64,000 nt of DNA, taken from NCBI GenBank assembly GCA_963921825.1, contig OY997590.1, forward strand, positions 57,960,012 through 58,024,011, read 5' to 3'. Below are positions 57,215 to 64,000 of this stretch, in pieces. The stretch comes from Erodium maritimum (lineage: Eukaryota > Streptophyta > Magnoliopsida > Geraniales > Geraniaceae). The position numbers were made by a program, and so were the translations under genes. The notes below the pieces were generated by a model that was not told the origin of the DNA, searched no databases, and was given only the letters and a program-made list of their open reading frames with translations. Numbering within the stretch: the first letter of the stretch is position 1; each line of letters opens with the position of its first letter.

Positions 57215-60131
57215 TGTAATAACCACTTCTGGTCAACGTCAGTCAAACCTGCGAAAAACAGGAAAATTTAAAAATTTTAAGACAGACACTTAACTTAACT
57301 TAAATTGACCCCGAGGGTCATGCCGGACTTAAGTTGACCCCGTTATCGACTAAAATGAGTTACGGGGGACTCAGGGCAACTTCCTGGTCATTTTGGGAAA
57401 GATTGATTTTTCGCTGGAAAAGTCACCCGAGCGACGTTTTGGTCCATTCGAGGACCGTTTTGGACCCGAAGAGCTTAGCCGTCGTCGTAGCGGTCTTAGT
57501 TGGGCCGTTTCCTTGAAGCCCGTCCAGTTTAAAATATTTTTGGGAAAAGTGCCCGTTCGGGGCCCGAAACGTCCGTTTTTCGCGAATCTGATTGGAAAAT
57601 ATCAACTAGATATTTTCCAAAAGGTTGGGACCCACCTTGACACTTGTCAATTATATGGTGGTGTATTTTTGGAGGGAAAAGGTGTGGTTGGGAAGTGTTG
57701 GCCGACCATATTGGTTAAAGGGGGAGAAAGTTAGTTTTGTTGTTAGTTTAATTAAATTAGAAATTAGAAGAGAGGTTTTAGAGAGAGAAGGAGAAGGAGA
57801 AGAAGAGAGAAGAAGGGAGGTTGAGCTAGGGTTTGTGATCGAGCCCTTGGATCGAGTCAAAGCAAAGAGCAATCCCGTTCCCCTCGTTCTCCTCTACGGT
57901 AATACCCGAACCGATTCTCGTTTCGATTATTTTCAAGAGCTAGGGTTTGGTTATAAAATTTGGTTTAGGGTTGTGTAGAGATTAAAGAGGTGTTGGAGAC
58001 GTTTTAGAGGTGTTTGGGAGAGAAATTTCACGTTTTCCGGTGACCGGAGGCTCGGGAGGAGCTCCGGCCACCGTGGGTGGTGGCCGGCCGGCCATGTGGT
58101 GGCTGGCCGGAGGTGGCAGCAGCCACCACTTGGTGGCCGAGCCCCTCCCTCAAACCCTAGGGTCTCGGCCAAGCCTCTTGGGTGGGGCCCACGTGCTCGG
58201 TTGCTCGGGTTTTAATGTTCGGGTGGTTTAAAACGTCCCCCGGACCACTTTATCCTTAATCGAATCGAAATTTGGAATTAAATTGGAGAAGTTGTAATTA
58301 ACGGGTTTTGGGAAACTTTAAACGTTAATTAATTGACTTAGAAGTCGGAATTCAATTCCGTCAAGTGCGTTGGGTTCCTTGAAATATTCTAAGACCGTAG
58401 AAACGAAAACGGGGACTTTTGGAGCCCCGGAAGGCAATTAACCAAAACCGGGCAGATTCGCCATGACGGGCGAATCTGGCACTTACGGGTCCTTTATCGG
58501 CAATATCGAGTAATTGGGAAGTTTGGGAGTGATCGGCATTGTCGGGGTTACGTTTGGGCGTTAAGTTTATTAATTTTCGGTTTACTCGTACTAGTTTAAA
58601 AGTACTTTAAATTTGTGTTCTGTTAGATCGTGCTACGGACCGAGGCAAGGGGAAGCTCGGCGAGTGACTGAGTGTGCTTCGGGTGTTGTTGGAGCGCTTT
58701 TGGGATTGTATACGAGGTAGGGAAAAGTAGCCGGATCTCGGCCCTGATTAGGGAAAGTTAATGGTAGAATTGCATGTGACACCGGGGTGTCGTGGGTTGA
58801 GTAGATTTATTTAATTATTAGAAAAGCATGATACGGGATTGTAGCGTTTAAGAGAAAGGCATGTGACACTTAGTAGTGTCGTAGGAACAGAGAACTTAGC
58901 GATAATTGAATTACTGGAGGCATATGACCATGCCCGGAGGTTGTTTGTGAAACTAGCGATTTTAGGACTGTTGGAGGCATCGAGTATGCCGGAGGTTGTC
59001 GTGCGCTTTATTTAATTGTTGAGTTTGGGTGGCCTTGAGAGCCCGTATTTAATTGTTGAGTTTGGGTGGCCTTGAGAGCCCGTATTTAATTGTTGAGTCG
59101 GGGTGGCCATGAGAGCCGTGTATTTAATTTGGTGTCTTGAGTGGCAGCGAGTGCCCGTGGGGTTGTTGAACCCGAGTCTTGACTGTTGAGGTGTCTTGAG
59201 TGGCCTTGAGTGCCTGTGTGATTGAACTTGCCTGTGATTGTGATTGTGGTTACCTGGGGTGGCGAGTTCTAAAGGTCGACAGCCTGATCCGACTTAGTGT
59301 CGATGAATTGCGAGTTCTAAAGGTCGACAGCCTGATCCGACTTAGTGTCGATGAATTGCGAGTTCTAAAGGTCGACAGCCTGATCCGACTTAGTGTCGAT
59401 GAATTGCGAGTTTTAAAGGTCGACAGCCTGATCCGACTTAGTGTCGAGGAATTGCGAGTTTTAAAGGTCGACAGCCTGATCCGACTTAGTGTCGAGGAAT
59501 TGCGAGTTTGAAAGGTCGACAGCCTGATCCGACTTCGTGTCGAGGAATTGCGATAGGTCGAACCCTGACCTGATTGAGATTGGTTACTGAGCAGCTGGTG
59601 TGCGATCCTTTGTGATCTTGTTTGGTGTTGTGTCGTTTCGTTCGAGTCCTTGAGGAGGTCGTCGATAGTTGTATTGGGTCTACACTGTTTTTATCGAGTG
59701 TCGAGTCTGTTGAGGAAGGTGACGGGTTGTGGGTCAGTTGAGTACTTGAGTTGGGGACTGTAGTCCCGGTGTTGGGTTTGGTTTTAGTGTTACTGGCTTT
59801 TTCTGCTAATTATGCCATAGTCAGTCTGTTATCCGTGGAGGTGAGCGAACGCTCACCCCTAGCTGCTTTTCCTACAGGTACTGATCACCGGACGGACTAG
59901 GTTAGCTCTTGAAGTTCATGGAGCTTGGAGCGGAGTCTGGTCTTTACTTTTGTTGAGTCTAGTGACGGATGTTGTACCCTGTCCACTTGTTGGGACGTTT
60001 TTGTATTGTAAATGCTATTATTTTGAGAAGTAAATGGAAATGTCAAAGCTTTTATTGAAAACAGGTTTCAAGTGTTCATGTTTTTAAAAGTTCGCGTCCC
60101 GAGTTCGGTTCGCTGAAATCGGGGCGTGACA
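57215..60131 (+). mobile_element. Solo LTR (2917 bp), TSD CTATG, between F-box C and D
   Basis: It starts TGTAATAACCACTTCTGG and ends TCGGGGCGTGACA; CTATG flanks both ends (57210-57214, 60132-60136). It is the same subfamily as 42523-45631, sharing the start, the GGTCAACG block and the palindrome (59840-59857). It lies in the downstream spacer of copy C, splitting a stretch that is otherwise continuous (TTAGTACTATG / CGTGGTCAAATATTAGC), as shown by the unsplit paralogue near 61580. Confidence 0.92.
59262..59549 (+). repeat. 48-bp tandem repeat, six units, within the solo LTR
   Basis: Units start GCGAGTTCTAAAGGTCGACA and contain CTGATCCGACTTAGTGTCGA. The period of 48 keeps one frame open, so the frame at 59200-59511 is a repeat effect. 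Confidence 0.92.
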
Positions 60132-60349
60132 CTATGCGTGGTCAAATATTAGCAGTATGTAAGCAGATTAACTTGATTTTCGAATTAATTATTATAATGA
60201 CAAAGGTGAAGGGGTGGTTAAGAGAGTTTCAGAAACTCATTGACTTGCGCTTGACTACACATGTCTACATCATATTAAATATGGAAGATGGAAGGGTAGT
60301 TATTAATTATAAAAACTCTTTCCTTTTTGAATTTCACCATCACTTCACT

Positions 60350-60362
60350 TCTATTATATATA
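60350..60362 (+). promoter_or_regulatory. TATA box of F-box copy D
   Basis: TTCTATTATATATAGGG lies about 220 bases upstream of the ATG at 60580. Its surroundings (60190-60370) are repeated ahead of copy E. A leader follows and ends TTGCG/GTATGA at about 60470, and resumes after CCCCAG at 60571: a 5' UTR intron. Confidence 0.6.
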
Positions 60363-60579
60363 GGGAACTTTAATTCGAACATATTTCTTTCTATCTCCAG
60401 GGTTGATTTTTAAGCTCCTCCTCCATTCTACTCAGTTACCAGAAGAAAGCCTGAAGCGAACTTGTTGCGGTATGATTTTGCCTTTGATTTTTCTACGTTT
60501 CTTCTTTGATTCATAGAAGTATTTATTTACATGTTTGAGTTTTTAAGAAAATATTTCATCTTCAACCCCAGGTTTTATA

Positions 60580-61363
60580 ATGGATCAAAATGCTGCCCCT
60601 GGTTTCGATTACCTTAGTGCTTTGCCTGATCCGTTGAAGTCTCACATATTCAAAAGGACTCTAAGTGATGGTGATGTTCCTTTTGTCCACCTCTCGATGT
60701 GGTAACTGGTTCTGAAACCCTATCTTAAACATGTAAAATTCTTATTTAATTATTTTCTTTTTTAGTGTATGATTTTATATTTTGTGTGCTGCATTCAGTT
60801 GCAAGGATTTCTATAAGTTTATGAAAGAGGATGATGATGTTCTGTTGGCCCTAAATTGTGATTTTCGGCCACAAGTAGTGAAGGAAGTGACATTGCAGAC
60901 CAAATTAGTACTTGAGGAGGCTAGTGAAGCCGGTAATTTAAATGCTAGGTACCTTCTTGGTCTGTACTATACTTTCAATCGGAATAGACCTAGACACGGA
61001 CTTGAATTACTTGAGAGGTGTGACAACTGGTATACAATGTTAAGACGATATGTCCGTGCCATAGCACTAATCAAAGTAGGTGGGGAAGATGAACGTGTTG
61101 GAGATATCTTCGGCGGTATCTTTATGCAGATGTTGTACACCGACAGGTCAATGCTGCATGAATGTCGCCGCCAGTTTCGCGCCATGCTTCAACCCGGCAG
61201 ATGGTCACACTTGAGGACATCAAGCATCTGTGAAACTCCTAACGATGATGGCCATTGGAGCCGTAGAATCGAAGATATCTTAGGCCCTGGCGAACTTAGA
61301 TATAGCTGCTTTGACTGTTTAGTTGACATTGAGTCATTCAAGCTTACTTATAATCTCAACTAA
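60580..61363 (+). CDS. F-box protein, At1g67623/At2g35280-like, copy D (intact)
   Basis: Exons 60580-60701 and 60799-61363, GT-AG, 228 residues. It reads MDQNAAPGFDYLSALPDPLK (F-box start), CCKDFYKFMKEDDDVLLALN, then ASEAGNLNARYLLGLYYTFN, GLELLERCDNWYTMLRRYV (Sel1/TPR-like helices), HECRRQFRAMLQPGRWSHL and YSCFDCLVDIESFKLTY. The C-terminal CxxC and IESFKL end are the family signature. It is closest to copy E. Probable role: substrate adaptor of an SCF ubiquitin ligase; targets unknown. No lesion. Confidence 0.85.
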
Positions 61364-61863
61364 TTACACTTATCTGTAACCTGATTATTTTGGTTGAACT
61401 TGTGTTCTCTAAATAGTTGAAGATGTTTTTTTTAGTTGGACAACTGGTATATTAGCGGCATGTATTCTAATATATTAGCGGTGTGTAAATTAACCATTTA
61501 TCGGTTCCCAGTTCTTCCAATATTAAAACTATTTTTTCTGATATGAATGGGAAACTTTCAGCAGTTTAAATATTAAATTATTAGTATTGTGCGTGGTAAA
61601 ATATCAGCAATATGTAAATAAATTTATCTGATTTAATTAAATGAGGCTTTACACGTATTTTAATTAAATGACTCTGCACATATATTATCATTTCCGTATT
61701 AATTGAGATAATAAATAAGGTGTAAGGGCGGTTAAGAGAGTGACAATCTGATTGACTTGATTTGACTACACGTGTCTCCATCATATTAAATATGGAAGTT
61801 GGAAGGGCGGTATTGCATTTAATAAATCATTTCCTTCTTCAATAATCCCATCGTTTTACTTCT

Positions 61864-61874
61864 ACTATATATAG
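61864..61874 (+). promoter_or_regulatory. TATA box of F-box copy E
   Basis: TACTATATATAGGC lies about 125 bases upstream of the ATG at 61996, in a block (61690-61920) duplicated from the promoter of copy D, including CATATTAAATATGGAAG and GTTCGAACATATTTCTCC. Confidence 0.6.
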
Positions 61875-61995
61875 GCAAGTCTTGTTCGAACATATTTCTC
61901 CCTATCTCTGTTTCTCTCTATCTCAAACTCCTCCTCAGTTACTCGAAGAAATCCTGAAGATCAACAATCTTTTCAACTTCATTAAGGTTTTTTTA

Positions 61996-62765
61996 ATGGA
62001 TTACCTTAGTGCTTTTCCTGATGAGTTGAAGTCTGAAATATTCAAAAGGACTCTGGATGATAGCGATGTTCCTTTTGTCCACCTTTCTATGTGGTAAACT
62101 GGTTCTAAAACTCTATCCCTCAACATTTAAAATTCTTATTTCCTTTTTCTTTTTTACTCTTTTATTTTAATACACTATTTGTCTTTGTGTGTTGCATTCA
62201 GTTGCAAGAATTTTTATCACTTAATGAAAGAGGATGATGATGTGTTGTTGGCCTTAAATTGTGAATTCCGACCACAAGTAGTCAGGACAGTCCCTTTCCG
62301 CACCAAATCAGTGCTTGTGAATGCTACTGAAGCCGGTAATTTGAATGCTAGGTACCTTCTTGGTCTGTACTATACTTTCAATCGGAATAAACCTAGACTC
62401 GGACTTAAATTACTTGAGGTGTGTGACAACTGGTCTACAATGTTAAGAAGATATATCCATGCAATTGCTCTAATCAAATTAGGTGGGAAATATGCCTTGT
62501 TGCAGACATATTCTACGGTATCTTTTTTCTGATAAGTGATCCAGAGAGGGCAATGTTGCATGAATGTCGTCGTGAGTTTCGTGCCATGCTACACTTTGGC
62601 AGATGGTCACAGTTGAGGATATCAAGCATCTGCGAAACTCCTCACGATGTTGGCCATTGGAGGCATAGGCTGTACGATATCGCAGGTGCCGGAGAACTTA
62701 GATATGTGTGTATTGACTGTTTAATTGACATTGAGTCAATGAAGCTTGTTCGTAACATCAACTAA
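61996..62765 (+). pseudogene. F-box protein copy E, one-base frameshift
   Basis: Exons 61996-62093 and 62202-62765. It starts MDYLSAFPDELKSEIFKRTL, eight residues shorter at the N-terminus than copy D, and continues in frame through YHLMKEDDDVLLALN, EAGNLNARYLLGLYYTFN and CDNWSTMLRRYIHAIALIKL. Near 62492-62500 (TATGCCTTGTTGC) one base is missing relative to copy D, and the original frame ends at a TGA at about 62530. In the shifted frame the rest is still intact (ADIFYGIFFLISDPER, HECRREFRAMLHFGRWSQL, CIDCLIDIESMKLVRN). The total length is one base short of a multiple of three, fitting a single deletion. Confidence 0.82.
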
Positions 62766-63391
62766 TTACGCTTTCTCTTTAACCTGGTTGTTTTTGTTGA
62801 ACTTGTCCACCTGAATAGTTGAAGATGTTTTGTTTTTAGGTGGACAACTGCGTTGTGTAATTTTGGTTGATGCTTAATATATGTTATCCAGTGTTTTGTT
62901 CGTGTTTTTCACTAGAGAAGCAAATTACCATCTGTCAGCACTCTGCATGTTAAAAAATTAGTGGTGTGCATGCTAAACGGTTAGTAATGTGCAAGCTACA
63001 AATTCTAGTTGCAGAGAAACTGTTAGCAATTTATGCATTTTCGTTTATTAAATTCAGATTCATTATCTTGAATTCTTCAAACTTTTGATCCAAACATGTC
63101 AATCATGTACATTTTTTTTGCAAGTCTCAAATTCATATTATAATACATCTATGAATATTAAATAAGCTTTTTATGTATGACCTATCAGCAACATGTATTC
63201 TAATATTTTAGCAGTGTGTACACTAACCTTTTAGTGATCACAGATATAGAATTGTAGAGAATTAAGAGAAGAACACAATTTGGATTCAACAGGAGGAAAT
63301 TACTTTTTTCATTAAATTTAAAGCATAAAAATCATGACCATGTTCATGATTTTTTTGGATGAATACAAATAACAGCCAAGATTGGAATTAC
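62766..63391. other. Spacer downstream of F-box E
   Basis: AT-rich, with two groups of the dispersed motif (TTAGTGGTGTGCATGC and relatives at 62935-63000, TTAGCAGTGTGTAC at 63185-63235). No gene. Confidence 0.5.
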
Positions 63392-63664
63392 CTAATCCAA
63401 CTTCTTAATAATTTCCTCAAGCATTACATTAAGCTCTGCAAACTTCTTCATTTGGGTCTGGTTTGCATCCTTCTCGTCCGGTGTCATATCCTTTGCATCC
63501 ACGTTCCATGTATCATTTACCATTAAACTCACTTCAAGCTGGGTCTCCAACAGCTTCAGCCTCAGCTCCGTGTAGTTTAGCACTTCCCTTTCATGCTCAA
63601 TGAGGCGCCTCTGACGCTTGATCTCCTTTGACAGTGTACTTTGGATAGATTATCCTGACTCCAT
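63392..63664 (-). pseudogene. Small coiled-coil protein, relative of the gene at 46717, early stop
   Basis: On the minus strand an ATG at 63664 gives MESG followed by TAA (63650-63652). After it the frame is open to the stop at 63392: SIQSTLSKEIKRQRRLIEHE, LNYTELRLKLLETQLEVSLM, ending ELNVMLEEIIKKLD. Length (90 residues without the stop), helical pattern, strand and position relative to an F-box gene match the protein at 46717-46998. A TATA box (reverse of TATTTATA, 63722-63729) lies 58 bases upstream. If the Met at 63583 is used, a 63-residue protein is possible, so it may not be dead. Confidence 0.5.
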
Positions 63665-63959
63665 TTGTTTTAACTAGACAAAACTCTTTTCGTGGTTGGG
63701 TTTGGGTATTAGTCAGGTGTGTATTTATAGGGAACTGTAACTCGTGATGGAGTTAGTGGGCAGTTTTAATACTTGCCACATCTCCCTTAACTGAGTGGAT
63801 AGTTAAGAAACCGCTTGTATTCTTCTTATATTTTCAAACATCTATCTGTCATATCAATAGTCTAATCAAACCGTCCTTAATAAATTTTTACACATATATC
63901 AACACTGGTGACGGTTTTTTTTCTCTCCCCATTTAAGGTGGTGGTTCATTTTCATCCTC

Positions 63960-63968
63960 TATATAAAG
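63960..63968 (+). promoter_or_regulatory. TATA box of a gene starting beyond the window
   Basis: TATATAAAG in the context CATCCTCTATATAAAGGAAC resembles, in setting, the TATA boxes of F-box copies D and E. It suggests a further forward gene, perhaps another array member, just past base 64000. Confidence 0.4.
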
Positions 63969-64000
63969 GAACAACCGTGTTCCATTTCTTTCACATTTTA

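Noticed and set aside
59200-59511. A 103-codon frame with a repeated LKVDSLIRLSV segment
   Set aside because: The period of 48 bases is a multiple of three, so a tandem DNA repeat keeps the frame open; it is inside a solo LTR.
59262-59549. CRISPR-like regular repeats
   Set aside because: Units are adjacent, without unique spacers, in a plant LTR; it is a minisatellite.
582-62765. S-locus-like arrangement: an RNase T2 gene and several F-box genes in one window
   Set aside because: The RNase has features of the S-like (RNS1) group and is decayed, and the F-box proteins are of the At1g67623/At2g35280 type with a Sel1/TPR-like middle and CxxC end, not the SLF type. They are also almost 50 kb apart with unrelated genes between.

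Overview
This window is nuclear DNA of a flowering plant, most likely a eudicot; the species cannot be read from the sequence. The evidence is spliced genes with GT-AG (and one GC-AG) introns, plant families (HOTHEAD-like GMC oxidoreductase, AVT1 amino-acid transporter, S-like RNase T2, MARCH-type RING E3, At1g67623/At2g35280-like F-box proteins, plant Ulp1-like protease) and a heavy load of LTR retrotransposons, solo LTRs and MITEs.

Layout. (1) 1-5.9 kb is a genic island: the 3' end of a GMC oxidoreductase (+), a decayed RNase T2 gene (-) and an intact three-exon AVT1-like transporter (-). (2) 5.9-20.7 kb is a transposon graveyard: a Ty3 LTR-PBS-gag fragment split by a 2.7 kb solo LTR, a TIR element of about 1 kb, a Copia fragment, two independent solo LTRs of one family only about 70 bp apart, a probable Athila/Tat-type LTR and a 196-bp tandem repeat. 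(3) 20.9-23.7 kb holds an apparently intact seven-exon MARCH/RING-CH ubiquitin ligase, followed by a hairpin MITE. (4) 24.7-32.9 kb is a Tekay-like (chromovirus) Ty3 element on the minus strand, with a 5-bp target duplication, one truncated LTR, no gag and two nonsense codons. (5) 32.9-36.6 kb is AT-rich and mostly unassigned. (6) 36.7-46.3 kb is a nine-exon Ulp1-like cysteine protease gene with an in-frame stop in exon 2 and a 3.1 kb solo LTR between its catalytic His and Cys. (7) 46.7-64 kb is a tandem array of five two-exon F-box genes (A-E, all +), interleaved with small minus-strand genes. A and D are open. B has a premature stop, C is split by a 3.5 kb solo LTR and E has a one-base frameshift. 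A third solo LTR lies between C and D.

How it fits together. The right half looks like a local family expansion in which each unit contained a forward F-box gene, some with a small divergent minus-strand gene downstream. Tekay-like LTRs have repeatedly bombarded this array: three solo LTRs with perfect 5-bp duplications, two of them inside exons and leaving exact reading frames on both sides. A short degenerate motif, approximately TTTTAGTGGTCTGCA, recurs in introns and intergenic DNA from about 38 to 63 kb, in both the Ulp1 gene and the F-box array. I cannot assign it to a known element. All family assignments are by eye; no database search was possible.
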